From contig JAGBEY010000005.1 in the NCBI GenBank assembly GCA_017936745.1, forward strand, positions 1 through 64,000: a stretch of DNA of 64,000 nt. The letters are read 5' to 3'. How positions within the stretch are numbered: position 1 is the stretch's first letter; every line of letters begins with the position of its first letter. Under the pieces are notes generated by a model. It was not told the origin of the DNA, ran no database searches, and saw only the letters and a list, made by a program, of their open reading frames with translations. A program made the position numbers and the translations under genes. The stretch comes from Clostridia bacterium. GTDB lineage: Bacteria; Bacillota; Clostridia; UMGS1840. Below, in pieces: positions 15,894-25,052 of this stretch.

Positions 15894-18716
15894 ATGAGAG
15901 ATAATATTTATGTCAAAGGTGCCAAAGAGCACAACTTAAAAAATATCGACTTAAAAATCCCCAGAGATAAGCTGGTGGTGTTTACGGGTGTGTCAGGGTC
16001 AGGGAAGTCCTCCCTTGCGTTTGATACCATCTATGCAGAGGGGCAACGGCGGTATGTGGAATCCCTGTCCTCTTATGCCCGTATGTTTTTGGGGCAGATG
16101 GATAAGCCTCAGGCAGACCTGATTGAGGGGCTGTCGCCTGCCATTTCCATCGACCAGAAAACTACCTCTAAAAATCCTCGCTCCACTGTGGGAACCGTAA
16201 CCGAAATTTACGATTATCTGCGACTGCTTTATGCCAGAATCGGGATTCCCCATTGTCCCAAATGCGGAAAGGAAATCCATAAGCAGACCATCGACCAGAT
16301 TGTGGATAAAATTATGAAGCTGCCCGAAAAAACCAGAATTATCATTTTGGCACCCGTGGTACGAGGCAGAAAGGGCGAGCATCAGAAGGTGCTGGAGCAA
16401 GCGAAAAAAAGCGGGTTTATCCGTGTTCGTGTGGACGGCAATCAGTATGATTTATCCGAAGAAATCAAGCTGGATAAAAATATCAAGCACACCGTGGAAA
16501 TCGTGGTAGACCGCCTGGCAGTGAAAGAGGAAATCCGTTCCCGTTTGAACGATTCTTTGGAAACGGCAGTAGAGTTGACCGATGGCTTAGTTACCATATT
16601 GGAGCACGATTCGGGAAAAGAAAGCACCTATAGCTTAAATTATTCTTGTCCCGACTGTGATATTTCCGTGGAGGAGCTGTCTCCCCGTGCCTTTTCTTTT
16701 AACAATCCCTACGGTGCTTGTCCCGAATGCGGCGGCATCGGCCATTTGATGAAGATAGACCCCGAGCTTGTGATAGACCCTGAAAAATCCATTGCAGACG
16801 GTGCTATCCGCGGCAGCGGTTGGTATTCTGCCGATAAATCGGACAGTATTGCTTATAATTTGCTCTCCGCAGTGTGTGAGCATTACGGCTATTCTATGAC
16901 GAAGCCGATTGGCAAGCAAGACCCTGCGTTTCTGAATATGATTTTATATGGAAACGGGGGAGAAAAACTGAAAATTGACTACCGTCGCCGAAGCTCTACC
17001 GGAACCTATTACAGCGATTTTGAGGGCGTAGTTACCAACATGGAGCGTCGCTATCGGGAAACCTCCTCCTCCTGGGCAAGAGCGGAAATTGAATCCTTTA
17101 TGAGCCAGAAGCCTTGTCATGTTTGTAACGGTGCAAGGCTGAAAAAAGAAGTGCTTGGCGTTACGGTGGGGGGCATCAACATTTATGAAATGACCAATCT
17201 GCCCGTAAAAGAGCTGATTTCCTTTTTTCAAAACCTTTCTCTCACAGAAAAAGAAAAGCAAATTGGAGAACGTCTCTTAAAAGAAATTAACGAACGGCTT
17301 GGCTTTCTGGATAAGGTTGGACTTTCTTACCTTACGCTGTCCCGTTCGGCGGGGTCTTTGTCGGGGGGTGAAGCACAGAGAATCCGTCTGGCAACTCAAA
17401 TCGGGTCTTATCTGATGGGGGTTCTCTATATCTTAGACGAGCCAAGCATCGGTCTCCATCAGCGGGATAACGAGAAGCTCATTGAAACCCTGTTAAGACT
17501 CCGTGACGTGGGAAATTCGGTTCTGGTGGTGGAGCATGATGAAGACACCATCCGTGCTGCTGATTATGTATTTGATTTTGGCCCGGGTGCAGGGATTCAC
17601 GGGGGATATATCACTGCGGAGGGGACGCCCGAAGAAATTATGAAATCCAAAACTTCCCTCACGGGAGATTATCTGTCCGGAAGAAAACAAATTCCTGTCC
17701 CCAAAGAGCGGAGAACGGGCAACGGGAATGTCCTTACCATAAAAGGTGCTTGTCAGAACAACTTAAAAAATATTGATGTGTCGATTCCTTTAGGGTGTAT
17801 GACCATTGTGACGGGGGTATCCGGCTCCGGAAAATCCTCTCTGATCAATCAGATTTTATATCAGGAATTATTCCATCACTTAAACGGCGGAAAATCCCGT
17901 GGTGGTCTCCATAAATCCATTGAGGGAATGGAGCATTTAGACAAAGTCATTGCCATTGACCAGTCACCCATCGGAAGAACACCCCGTTCCAATCCGGCAA
18001 CCTATACGGGTGTGTTTTCCTTAATCCGTGATTTGTTTGCCTCCACCAACGATGCCAAAATGAAAGGCTACGGACCGGGACGGTTCAGCTTTAATGTGAA
18101 AGGCGGACGGTGCGAAGCCTGCGAGGGGGACGGCATTGTTAAAATCGAGATGCACTTTTTACCCGATGTGTTTGTGCCTTGCGATGTGTGTAAGGGAAAA
18201 CGATACAACCGGGAAACTCTGGAGGTTCGCTACAAAGGAAAAAACATTCACGAGGTTCTGGATATGAGTGTGGAAGAGGGATTGGAATTTTTTGAAAATA
18301 TTCCCTCTATCAAGCGTAAGCTTCAGCTCCTTTATGATGTGGGGCTTTCCTATATCAAGCTGGGTCAGCCGTCAACCACCCTCTCGGGCGGTGAGGCACA
18401 GCGTGTGAAGCTTGCCACTGAGCTTTCCAAACGCCCCACAGGAAAAACCATCTATATTTTAGACGAACCCACAACCGGGCTTCACTTTGACGATGTGAGA
18501 AAGCTCATTGATGTTTTGAACCGTCTTTGTGACGGCGGAAACACCATCGTAATTATTGAGCATAACCTGGATGTTATCAAGGTGGGAGATTATATCATTG
18601 ATATGGGGCCTGAGGGCGGTGACGAGGGCGGAACCGTAGTGGCAACGGGCACTCCCGAAGAAGTAGCAAAGGTAAAGAAATCGCACACGGGTCGTTTCTT
18701 ACGGGAGAAATTATAA
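15894..18716 (+). CDS. uvrA: Excinuclease ABC subunit A
   Basis: 940 residues, full length. It is the DNA-damage sensor ATPase of nucleotide excision repair. It has two ABC ATPase modules with Walker A loops [11 protein letters not shown] (near residue 30) and [11 protein letters not shown] (near 640), and LSGGEAQR signatures in both halves. Zinc motifs are CPKCGK near 122 and a C-terminal CEACEGDG...CDVCKGKRY set. Start 15894 has AAAGGAAAA upstream. Confidence 0.96.
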   Translation: MRDNIYVKGAKEHNLKNIDLKIPRDKLVVFTGVSGSGKSSLAFDTIYAEGQRRYVESLSSYARMFLGQMDKPQADLIEGLSPAISIDQKTTSKNPRSTVGTVTEIYDYLRLLYARIGIPHCPKCGKEIHKQTIDQIVDKIMKLPEKTRIIILAPVVRGRKGEHQKVLEQAKKSGFIRVRVDGNQYDLSEEIKLDKNIKHTVEIVVDRLAVKEEIRSRLNDSLETAVELTDGLVTILEHDSGKESTYSLNYSCPDCDISVEELSPRAFSFNNPYGACPECGGIGHLMKIDPELVIDPEKSIADGAIRGSGWYSADKSDSIAYNLLSAVCEHYGYSMTKPIGKQDPAFLNMILYGNGGEKLKIDYRRRSSTGTYYSDFEGVVTNMERRYRETSSSWARAEIESFMSQKPCHVCNGARLKKEVLGVTVGGINIYEMTNLPVKELISFFQNLSLTEKEKQIGERLLKEINERLGFLDKVGLSYLTLSRSAGSLSGGEAQRIRLATQIGSYLMGVLYILDEPSIGLHQRDNEKLIETLLRLRDVGNSVLVVEHDEDTIRAADYVFDFGPGAGIHGGYITAEGTPEEIMKSKTSLTGDYLSGRKQIPVPKERRTGNGNVLTIKGACQNNLKNIDVSIPLGCMTIVTGVSGSGKSSLINQILYQELFHHLNGGKSRGGLHKSIEGMEHLDKVIAIDQSPIGRTPRSNPATYTGVFSLIRDLFASTNDAKMKGYGPGRFSFNVKGGRCEACEGDGIVKIEMHFLPDVFVPCDVCKGKRYNRETLEVRYKGKNIHEVLDMSVEEGLEFFENIPSIKRKLQLLYDVGLSYIKLGQPSTTLSGGEAQRVKLATELSKRPTGKTIYILDEPTTGLHFDDVRKLIDVLNRLCDGGNTIVIIEHNLDVIKVGDYIIDMGPEGGDEGGTVVATGTPEEVAKVKKSHTGRFLREKL

Positions 18717-18795
18717 TATTTTCTTCTTTGTTGCCAAAGAAAAGCACTAAAAATAAGGGCGGATGTGTTTTGCTTCCGTCATTCGATGACAAAAT
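18716..18795 (+). repeat. Short copy of the dispersed TTTCTTTG repeat
   Basis: Immediately after uvrA, TTTCTTCTTTGTTGCCAAAG and GGGCGGATG resemble the longer copies at 15528 and 60913 but in shortened form. Confidence 0.45.
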
Positions 18796-18830
18796 AAAAA
18801 AACGAAGTTCGTATGAACTTCGTTTTTTTT
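18796..18830. terminator. Terminator between uvrA and the GT-C-like gene
   Basis: AAAAAACGAAGTTC pairs with GAACTTCGTTTTTT over a 4-nt loop. It is bidirectional and serves convergent genes. Confidence 0.85.
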
Positions 18831-18831
18831 G

Positions 18832-20082
18832 CTATATCCAGTTATTGTAAACTGCAATCGTTCCCGCAACATTTAAGGCAAGCCCCAAAATGGCAAGGGG
18901 AATTTGATATTTTTCCAGGTGGTCGTCTTTTTTACAAACCAGAAGAATGCCTAAGAGCACAAAGGGAAGTGCATCCAGGGGATAACGGTTGCCCCATTGG
19001 AATCCGCCCATGGTTTTATGTGCGGTGAGGCACAGAAAATGAACCATTACGGTGACGGGAATGAGTATGCGGACAGCTAAGCCGTTCATTTCCTTTTTCA
19101 CAAAGGAACGGATGGTGTAAATTGCGTAGGATAAAAACAAGGGGGTTGATAAGTAAATTGCCATCCCGTTGAATTTGGGGAACTGCAGTTTACCGTCTGC
19201 GCCCGGTTTGGGAAGCTTCCACAGAAGCGGAAAATTCTGTTTGATGTAATCGACATGAAACTGTCCCTTTTCGGCTTCGGTAAATTCGGGAAGATAGTTA
19301 TGTCCAAATTCTAAAATATTTCCAAAACGGAAATAATTCAACAGCATATAGCTTACAGCAATCACGCAAGGTGCAATCGCCCATTTCCAGTATTTTTGCA
19401 GTAGTTTTCCAAAAGATAAGCTTTCGGTCTCTTGCATTTTTTGATACAAAATCATCAGCAAAATCGGGGCATACAAGGCGTTCAGCGGTCTGCACCCCAC
19501 GCTCATTGCCCAGAATGCCAGACTGAGTCCGCCCTTACCCGTAAGGGCATAATAAATTGCCATCACCGACAAAAGAAAACATAAATTTTGTGCAAAAAAC
19601 CACACCCAGCTGTTAACAGAAATAAAAATCAGATTAGAGCCAATGGTTGTAAACAGTGTCCAGAAAATTGCAGAAGCATCGGATTTTTCAAAGTGCTTTA
19701 ATAGCTTGAACACATAGAAAGCACCCGTTAAGCTGATTGCCAGTGCAATCCATCCGTCAGGAGTGCTTTCTCCGAATAACAAGGCAAAGGGAAGCATCAC
19801 ATAGGAGGGAAATGGGGGGAAGCTGACGAAGAATTTCCCCTGATATTCGGCAATTTCCAGATGGGAATAGTTCTGCCCCAAATCTAAGTGTCCGCCTAAC
19901 CAACGGCAAGCCTGGAGGGTGTAGGAATTGTAATGATTTTTGGTCCAGGGCCACATTCCCGTAAATGCCCACACAACACAGTAAACCATAAGAATGGAAA
20001 GAGTAATGACCAGGAAGGAGGAAAGAGCTGTTTTTTCGGAAGGATTCAATTCCTGTTGTTTTGGAAGCACCTGTTTTTTCAT
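18832..20082 (-). CDS. Polytopic membrane protein, GT-C glycosyltransferase-like
   Basis: About 416 residues with roughly ten hydrophobic segments. An early external-loop region (LDLGQNYSHLEIAEYQGKFFVSFPPFPSY) resembles the acidic first loop of GT39/GT83-like lipid-linked sugar transferases, though I see no classical catalytic signature I would rely on. Start 20082 (MKKQVLPKQQ) is chosen over the upstream frame opening because AAAGGAG precedes it and because the promoter at 20120-20148 would place the longer start in untranscribed DNA. The likely role is in cell-envelope polysaccharide or protein glycosylation (inference). Confidence 0.6.
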   Translation of the reverse strand: MKKQVLPKQQELNPSEKTALSSFLVITLSILMVYCVVWAFTGMWPWTKNHYNSYTLQACRWLGGHLDLGQNYSHLEIAEYQGKFFVSFPPFPSYVMLPFALLFGESTPDGWIALAISLTGAFYVFKLLKHFEKSDASAIFWTLFTTIGSNLIFISVNSWVWFFAQNLCFLLSVMAIYYALTGKGGLSLAFWAMSVGCRPLNALYAPILLMILYQKMQETESLSFGKLLQKYWKWAIAPCVIAVSYMLLNYFRFGNILEFGHNYLPEFTEAEKGQFHVDYIKQNFPLLWKLPKPGADGKLQFPKFNGMAIYLSTPLFLSYAIYTIRSFVKKEMNGLAVRILIPVTVMVHFLCLTAHKTMGGFQWGNRYPLDALPFVLLGILLVCKKDDHLEKYQIPLAILGLALNVAGTIAVYNNWI

Positions 20083-20119
20083 AAAAGCTACTCCTTTTTG
20101 GATAAATACTGATAATAAT

Positions 20120-20148
20120 ATTGTAGCATAGAAAGCGGAAAAAGTAAA
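20120..20148 (-). promoter_or_regulatory. Promoter of the GT-C-like gene
   Basis: On the minus strand, TTTACT (20143-20148), a 17-bp spacer and TACAAT (20120-20125). Confidence 0.6.
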
Positions 20149-20160
20149 TAAATTTATAAA

Positions 20161-20187
20161 AAAAGACAACACAGCGTGTTGCCTTTT
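20161..20187. terminator. Terminator downstream of cysK
   Basis: AAAAGACAACAC pairs with GTGTTGCCTTTT over a 3-nt loop, just past the cysteine synthase stop codon on the minus strand. Confidence 0.7.
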
Positions 20188-20190
20188 GCT

Positions 20191-21120
20191 CTATTTCTCA
20201 AATAAGGGGGTGGAGAAATACCGTTCTGCCGTGTCAGGTAACACGGTTACCACAGTTTTTCCTTTGCCTAATTTTTTTGCAAGCTTGATTGCTGCCGCTA
20301 CATTGGTGCCGGAAGAAATTCCGCAAAGAATTCCTTCTTTAAAAGCGAGTTCCTTGGAGGTGCGGATCGCTTCTTCATCCTTTACAATGCAGATGTCGTT
20401 ATAAATGGTTTGATTTAAAATGGCAGGAATCAGCCCATCGCCAATGCCCATCTGTAAATGAGTGCCGATGGAACCGCCCGATAAAATTGCAGCATCCTCA
20501 GGCTCTACCGCCCAGATTACGATATCGGGGTTTTTCTCTTTCAAGGTTTCTCCGATGCCGGTGATTGTGCCGCCGGTGCCGATACCGGAGCAAAAGCCGT
20601 GAATGGGGCCGTTTACCTGCTCCAGAATCTCCACGCCGGTCTGTTTCCGCTGGATATCCACATTTGCGGGATTTTCAAACTGCTGGGGAACAAACACATT
20701 GGGGTCATCCTTTGCCATTTGGAGAGCGGTTTTCAGACATTCGTCAATACATTCACCGATGTTTCCCGCATCGTGAATGAGGATTACCTCTGCACCGTAA
20801 TGGTTTACCAGCTTTCTGCGTTCTTCACTGACCGAATCGGGCATAATAATTTTGGTTTTGTAGCCACGGACTGCACCAACCAACGCCAGACCAATGCCCT
20901 GGTTTCCGCTGGTGGGTTCTACAATGATGGTATTCTCGTGAATGAGACCTTTTTCTTCCGCATCTAAAATCATATTGTACGCGGTTCTGGTTTTGATAGA
21001 GCCACCCACATTCAATCCCTCAAATTTCACTAAAATTTGGGCGGAGTCCTCTTCCGCCATACGGGAGAGGCGAATCAGCGGGGTATTGCCGATGGCTTCT
21101 AAAATGTTATTATATATCAT
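20191..21120 (-). CDS. cysK: Cysteine synthase-like pyridoxal-phosphate enzyme
   Basis: 309 residues, usual for O-acetylserine sulfhydrylase, which makes cysteine from O-acetylserine and sulfide. The PLP Lys is Lys43 in GGSIKTR; the phosphate loop is SGIGTGGTITG and the late motif GISSGTN. Two family positions differ from the textbook form: KTR instead of KDR after the Lys, and TSGNQG instead of TSGNTG in the substrate carboxylate loop, so a related beta-replacement substrate is possible. The start at 21120 (MIYNNILEAIGNTP) aligns with the family start; the longer frame would add about 39 non-homologous residues. Confidence 0.8.
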   Translation of the reverse strand: MIYNNILEAIGNTPLIRLSRMAEEDSAQILVKFEGLNVGGSIKTRTAYNMILDAEEKGLIHENTIIVEPTSGNQGIGLALVGAVRGYKTKIIMPDSVSEERRKLVNHYGAEVILIHDAGNIGECIDECLKTALQMAKDDPNVFVPQQFENPANVDIQRKQTGVEILEQVNGPIHGFCSGIGTGGTITGIGETLKEKNPDIVIWAVEPEDAAILSGGSIGTHLQMGIGDGLIPAILNQTIYNDICIVKDEEAIRTSKELAFKEGILCGISSGTNVAAAIKLAKKLGKGKTVVTVLPDTAERYFSTPLFEK

Positions 21121-21227
21121 TGGAGTTCTATCCTTTCCAACATTTTCATAAAACAAGTGTATTGTAACACATTTTTTTAAACATTGCAATCTTTTTCTTA
21201 ATATTTTATGCAAATTTTCAAAAAAAG

Positions 21228-21256
21228 TTGACGGCAAGCTGTCCGTGTGTTATAAT
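21228..21256 (+). promoter_or_regulatory. Promoter of the TRIC/UPF0126 gene
   Basis: TTGACG (21228-21233), a 17-bp spacer and TATAAT (21251-21256). Confidence 0.65.
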
Positions 21257-21339
21257 CAAATATGCAAAAATGTCCGTATCGGAAGAACAATTCTTTTGAA
21301 ACGGTGAATATCATAGAGAAGCGGAGGTCAGATTTTTCT

Positions 21340-21984
21340 ATGACAGAATTTATGAATTTTTTGGAGCTTGTGGGTACCATCGCCTTTTCCGTATCGGGGG
21401 CTTTGGTTGCAATTGGGGCAAATCTTGATATTTTCGGTGTAGTTTTTGTCTCCTGCATTACAGCAGTAGGGGGCGGAATGACAAGGGATATTCTGTTGGG
21501 GCTTTATCCGCCGGCAATCTTTTTAAACAGCCGCATTTGTGTAATTGCAATGGCAGTTTCGGTGGTGGTATTCGTGATTGCATATCGAAATCGCCGGCAT
21601 TTCGGAGATTTTCGCATGAGAATTGAACAGATTAACAATGTGTTTGATGCTCTCGGCCTTGCCGCATTTACGGTGACGGGGGCAGAGGTTGCCTACATAA
21701 ACGGATACGGAGATAACGGATTTTTGGTGGTTGCTGTGGGAATGATTACAGCAGTTGGCGGCGGTATTTATCGGGATGTGATTACCAACACCACGCCTTA
21801 CGTGTTCAAAAAGCATATTTATGCACTGGCAACAATCCTGGGAGGCATTGTGTATTATTATTCCAGAAAGTATTTTTTTGCGGATGTGTGGACTTTTGTT
21901 TTGCCTATGATGTTGGTGGTTCTGGTTCGTTTGCTTGCCACAAAATATCGGTGGAGTCTGCCGAAAATCCACTTAGAAGAATAA
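21340..21984 (+). CDS. TRIC/UPF0126 family membrane protein
   Basis: 214 residues with about seven hydrophobic segments in two repeats. Each repeat carries the family's Gly-rich helix-break motif (AVGGGMTRDI near residue 46 and AVGGGIYRDV near 132). Prokaryotic members form trimeric cation channels or are implicated in small-molecule transport. Start 21340 (MTEFMNFLEL) is chosen for GCGGAGGT 12 bases upstream; the longer frame from 21262 starts almost at the -10 element. Confidence 0.8.
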   Translation: MTEFMNFLELVGTIAFSVSGALVAIGANLDIFGVVFVSCITAVGGGMTRDILLGLYPPAIFLNSRICVIAMAVSVVVFVIAYRNRRHFGDFRMRIEQINNVFDALGLAAFTVTGAEVAYINGYGDNGFLVVAVGMITAVGGGIYRDVITNTTPYVFKKHIYALATILGGIVYYYSRKYFFADVWTFVLPMMLVVLVRLLATKYRWSLPKIHLEE

Positions 21985-21989
21985 GGATG

Positions 21990-22015
21990 GCAGCGGCGTA
22001 TGCCGCTGCTTTTTT
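21990..22015. terminator. Terminator between the TRIC and CDF genes
   Basis: GCAGCGGC and GCCGCTGC arms over a 4-nt loop, then six T residues. Confidence 0.85.
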
Positions 22016-22901
22016 AATGGTGGTGATGATGGTGATGGTGTGAGGCGTGTGCTTCCGGTAGAAAGCAGTTTGTTTCCCCGCAGCAGTCGTCGCTGGTTTC
22101 CATTTCCAGTGTCACGTGGAAAATGCCGTGTTCATCCAGTGTTTTCCGAATGGTTTCTTTCAGAGCGTGTGATGGTTCGTCAGATACGATGTGCATGGTT
22201 GCATAGTTTTGTATGCCGTCAATGCTCCACAGATGGATATGATGCACATCCGTTACTCCCGGAATTTCGGTCAGCAGAGCTTTGATTTGCTCCGGTGTCA
22301 TATTGTCTGGTGCTTTTTCCAGCAGTAAATCCACAGAATGCCTGAGATTTTTAACTGCATGGCACAGAATGAAAACCGCTACCCCGATAGACATCAGCGG
22401 GTCAATCAGAGAAAAATCGGTCAGCTTCATTACAATTGCCCCGATCAGCACCACAATCCAACCCAGAACATCCTCCAGCATATGGAGATTCACTGCTTTT
22501 TGATTGACAGAATCTCCCTCACGGGTGACAAATGCGGCAATTCCGTTAATCAAAACGCCTACAAGAGCAAATATCACCATTCCGTTGTAGTGAATGGGTT
22601 GCGGTGCGAGAAGTCTGCCGATTGCACTCCAAATGACTGCCACGGAACCAAGGATTAGCACTAAGGTTGAGAAACAGCCTGCTAAAACCGAATATCTCCG
22701 ATATCCATAAGTAAATGTTTCGTCAGGCTGACGGTTGCTCTTTTTTTCAAACAAGCAGGAAATGCCGATAGCTGCCGCATCGCCCAAATCGTGAACAGCA
22801 TCCGATGCGATGGCAACACTGCCCGTTACCAGGCTTCCCACCAGTTCAAAGGCAGAAAAGGCTAAATTCAGAAGAAACGCAAGAAACATATTTTTTCCCA
22901 T
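22014..22901 (-). CDS. Cation diffusion facilitator metal exporter with His-rich tail
   Basis: 295 residues. Six hydrophobic helices carry the expected CDF metal residues: SDAVHDLGDAAAIG in helix 2 and HMLEDVLGWI in helix 5. A cytosolic domain follows, and the C-terminus ends in eight His residues after SDDCCGETNC. CDF proteins export Zn, Co, Ni or similar divalent cations in exchange for protons; the metal is not readable, though the His tail and Cys-rich motif fit Zn or Ni. GGAGG precedes the start. It is divergent from a TetR regulator whose operator lies between them. Confidence 0.87.
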   Translation of the reverse strand: MGKNMFLAFLLNLAFSAFELVGSLVTGSVAIASDAVHDLGDAAAIGISCLFEKKSNRQPDETFTYGYRRYSVLAGCFSTLVLILGSVAVIWSAIGRLLAPQPIHYNGMVIFALVGVLINGIAAFVTREGDSVNQKAVNLHMLEDVLGWIVVLIGAIVMKLTDFSLIDPLMSIGVAVFILCHAVKNLRHSVDLLLEKAPDNMTPEQIKALLTEIPGVTDVHHIHLWSIDGIQNYATMHIVSDEPSHALKETIRKTLDEHGIFHVTLEMETSDDCCGETNCFLPEAHASHHHHHHHH

Positions 22902-22917
22902 TTAAAAAAACCTCCTG

Positions 22918-22946
22918 TTGACTTTATAGATATTATATGATACAAT
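22918..22946 (+). promoter_or_regulatory. Promoter of the TetR regulator gene
   Basis: TTGACT (22918-22923), a 17-bp spacer and TACAAT (22941-22946). Confidence 0.6.
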
Positions 22947-22957
22947 GAGTTTGTTAA

Positions 22958-22972
22958 TGAACAACTTGTTCA
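22958..22972. promoter_or_regulatory. Candidate TetR operator
   Basis: A perfect palindrome, TGAACAA-C-TTGTTCA, lies just downstream of the regulator's -10 and near the reverse-strand promoter region of the CDF gene. It is well placed to control both. Confidence 0.6.
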
Positions 22973-23067
22973 ATATCATTCTATCAAAAAGAAAGAAAAA
23001 TGCAACAGACGATTCCATGGTTTCATTCGATACGGAACAAATTGAAAAAAATGTATGGAGAATCAAA

Positions 23068-23619
23068 ATGGACAGACGACAAAGAAGAACCAGAGAAGCT
23101 ATTTTTCGGGCATTTACCAAGCTGCTCACAGAAAAAAGCTTTGATAAATTGACTGTAGGAGAAATCATTGCCTGTGCTGATGTGGGCCGTGCCACCTTTT
23201 ATGCCCATTTTGAAACAAAAGAATTTTTGTTAAAGGAATTGTGTGAGGAGCTGTTTTGTCACATTTTTGATTCGGTATGCGTTCCGCCGGAGGAACACAG
23301 GCACATTTTTTCCTGTGAGGAGCAGGGTTCTGTTTTTTTACATTTATTAAAACATCTTGAGAAAAATGACAACAATGTGCTAAAATTATTGGTGGGCAGA
23401 AACAATGAGCTTTTTCTGGAATATTTTAAAAATAATTTAAAGGAGCTGGTAAAAAGTCAGCTGCCCTTGTTTTCCCATCAAAAAAGCAGTGCTTTGCCGG
23501 AGGATTTTTTAATCAATCATATCACTGCAACCTTTGTGGAAACGGTTCGCTGGTGGGCGGCAAACGGCAGAAAAGAATCCCCCGAAACCGTGGCGGAATA
23601 TTTTTTCCTGGCAGTATAA
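23068..23619 (+). CDS. TetR-family transcriptional regulator
   Basis: 183 residues. The N-terminal TetR helix-turn-helix (residues 5-50) is typical: TREAIFRAFTKLL, then LTVGEIIACADVGRATFYAHF. The C-terminal ligand-binding part resembles the TetR_C group seen in YxaF/DhaS-like regulators (FLINHITATFVETVRWW). Start 23068 (MDRRQRRTRE) is chosen over the upstream frame because family members begin close to the helix-turn-helix. It is divergent from the CDF exporter, so metal-responsive or stress-responsive control of that exporter is likely. Confidence 0.82.
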   Translation: MDRRQRRTREAIFRAFTKLLTEKSFDKLTVGEIIACADVGRATFYAHFETKEFLLKELCEELFCHIFDSVCVPPEEHRHIFSCEEQGSVFLHLLKHLEKNDNNVLKLLVGRNNELFLEYFKNNLKELVKSQLPLFSHQKSSALPEDFLINHITATFVETVRWWAANGRKESPETVAEYFFLAV

Positions 23620-23627
23620 AAATGTGA

Positions 23628-23655
23628 TTGACAAACGCGGGAAAATGTGTATAAT
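23628..23655 (+). promoter_or_regulatory. tRNA-Val promoter
   Basis: TTGACA (23628-23633), a 16-bp spacer and TATAAT (23650-23655), about 18 bp before the tRNA. Confidence 0.8.
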
Positions 23656-23673
23656 ATAGAATATATCATAAGA

Positions 23674-23750
23674 GGAGGCATAGCTCAGCTGGTCAGAGTG
23701 CTTGCTTGACATGCAAGAGGTCACTGGTTCGATTCCAGTTGTCTCCACCA
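23674..23750 (+). tRNA. tRNA-Val (anticodon GAC)
   Basis: The cloverleaf folds by hand. Acceptor GGAGGCA pairs with TGTCTCC (one G-T wobble), the anticodon stem is CTTGC/GCAAG with loop TTGACAT giving anticodon GAC, and the T arm is ACTGG/CCAGT with loop TTCGATT. CCA is encoded. The 3' end is the integration site of the prophage, which restores the last 19 nt. Confidence 0.95.
23732..23750. repeat. attL core
   Basis: ATTCCAGTTGTCTCCACCA, identical to attR at 54297-54315. With one mismatch the match extends 4 bp further into the T loop. Confidence 0.92.
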
Positions 23751-23794
23751 AAACAAAAGAAACCCCGCTATTTCAGCGGGGTTTCTTTTGTTTT
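23751..23794. terminator. Prophage-borne terminator directly after tRNA-Val
   Basis: AAAACAAAAGAAACCCCGCT pairs perfectly with AGCGGGGTTTCTTTTGTTTT over a 4-5 nt loop, so arms are about 20 bp. It lies on the phage side of attL, so the prophage supplies a terminator for the tRNA it disrupts and also ends leftward integrase transcription. Confidence 0.88.
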
Positions 23795-23824
23795 TTGTGT
23801 GTTAACCAAGAAAAAACCAAGAAT

Positions 23825-24991
23825 TCATTTGATCTTATTCAAAATTTTGACAGCTCTTTCTTCTTCTCTGGGGTATAGATGTGCGTATGTGTTCCAGGTG
23901 ATTTCTACTTTGGAATGTCCAAGACGACGGGCTATTTCCTGGATGTTAATGCCTTCGTTGATTAGGACAGTTGCATGGGTATGACGAAAATCGTGAACCC
24001 TGATTCTTTTCAGGTTTGCAAGTTTTGCAAATTTTCGATTTCTGTAATCAATGCTTGTGTCACGCAATGTAGATATGCCGCCACAGATTCTAAAGTCCTC
24101 TGTAAAGCCTTTTATTTGTTTTTGGCGGTCTTTGTGTTCCTTTAGTATTTTGATTAAGGGTAGAGGCTTCTGGAGCGTTCTGTAAGAGGATTTGCTTTTC
24201 GGGGGAGTTTCCCGGTCACCGCCCTTGAGTTTTTGTGCAATGCTTCTTCTGACATGAATATAATTTTTTTCGTCATCGGACCATTTTAGCGCATTGATTT
24301 CTCCTTTTCGCATACCGGTATAGAATGCTATGCAGAAGAAAACATAATATCCCCAATCCGTGAGAGAGTCGGATGCTTCGGCAATTTGCTTTGCAACTGC
24401 AATATATTTCTTAAATTCTTCCGGAGTGTAATATTGAATTTTTTCCCGGGTTGGTATTTCGTAGGGGTCTTTGAAATTATTAACATTATGCAGCGGATTC
24501 CGAGGAATATATTCTTTGTCTACGGCGTAGTTAAAAAGTGCCCGAAGTTCACGATATATATTTTGTTTGGTGGTGACGGCTAAGGTTGTTCGGTTCTGAG
24601 AGTTTTTCTTTTGTAGGGTTAGTTCGGATATTGTGTTTTTCCATTCGTCTAAGATTTTGGCGTTGAATTTAGAGAGCTTGATGTCTTTTAAGTAGGGGAG
24701 CACATACCGTTTCAGATTTTGCTTGGTTTTATCCAGAGTGGTTTCCCGGACTATGTGTGTTTTCTCCCGGATGTATTCATCGTAAAGAGCTTGCAAGGTT
24801 TTCGGGGTGTCTATTGCTATTGGAGCTTTTTTGTATTCCTGTATCAGTTCGGTTTCTTTGTCTTTGGCTTCCTGGGCACCGTATACAACACGCTCTACAT
24901 TTTTTGCTTTCCCGGTATTGTCGGTGTAACAGAAAATCACACGGTAGCCTTGCTTGCCGTCTTTTTTCTTATCGATTTTATAAATAGGCAT
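23825..24991 (-). CDS. int: Tyrosine recombinase, phage integrase
   Basis: 388 residues. It has an N-terminal arm-binding domain (residues 1-50), a SAM-like core-binding domain (about 65-165) and a C-terminal catalytic domain. Catalytic residues are Arg228 (GMRKGE), His333 and Arg336 (HDFRHTH), His359 (LGHS) and nucleophile Tyr369 (NTYAHL). It integrates the phage at tRNA-Val and is adjacent to attL as expected. AAAGGAG precedes the start. Confidence 0.95.
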   Translation of the reverse strand: MPIYKIDKKKDGKQGYRVIFCYTDNTGKAKNVERVVYGAQEAKDKETELIQEYKKAPIAIDTPKTLQALYDEYIREKTHIVRETTLDKTKQNLKRYVLPYLKDIKLSKFNAKILDEWKNTISELTLQKKNSQNRTTLAVTTKQNIYRELRALFNYAVDKEYIPRNPLHNVNNFKDPYEIPTREKIQYYTPEEFKKYIAVAKQIAEASDSLTDWGYYVFFCIAFYTGMRKGEINALKWSDDEKNYIHVRRSIAQKLKGGDRETPPKSKSSYRTLQKPLPLIKILKEHKDRQKQIKGFTEDFRICGGISTLRDTSIDYRNRKFAKLANLKRIRVHDFRHTHATVLINEGINIQEIARRLGHSKVEITWNTYAHLYPREEERAVKILNKIK

Positions 24992-25018
24992 ATTTCACAC
25001 TCCTTTCTTTTGTTTTTG

Positions 25019-25050
25019 AAAGCCTGCCCAGATAATGGGCAGGCTTTTTT
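25019..25050. terminator. Hairpin between integrase and membrane protein genes
   Basis: AAAGCCTGCCCA and TGGGCAGGCTTT over a 5-nt loop. The strong T-run is on the plus strand (seven T) and only three T follow on the minus strand, so termination of the leftward transcript may be partial. Confidence 0.6.
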
Positions 25051-25052
25051 TA

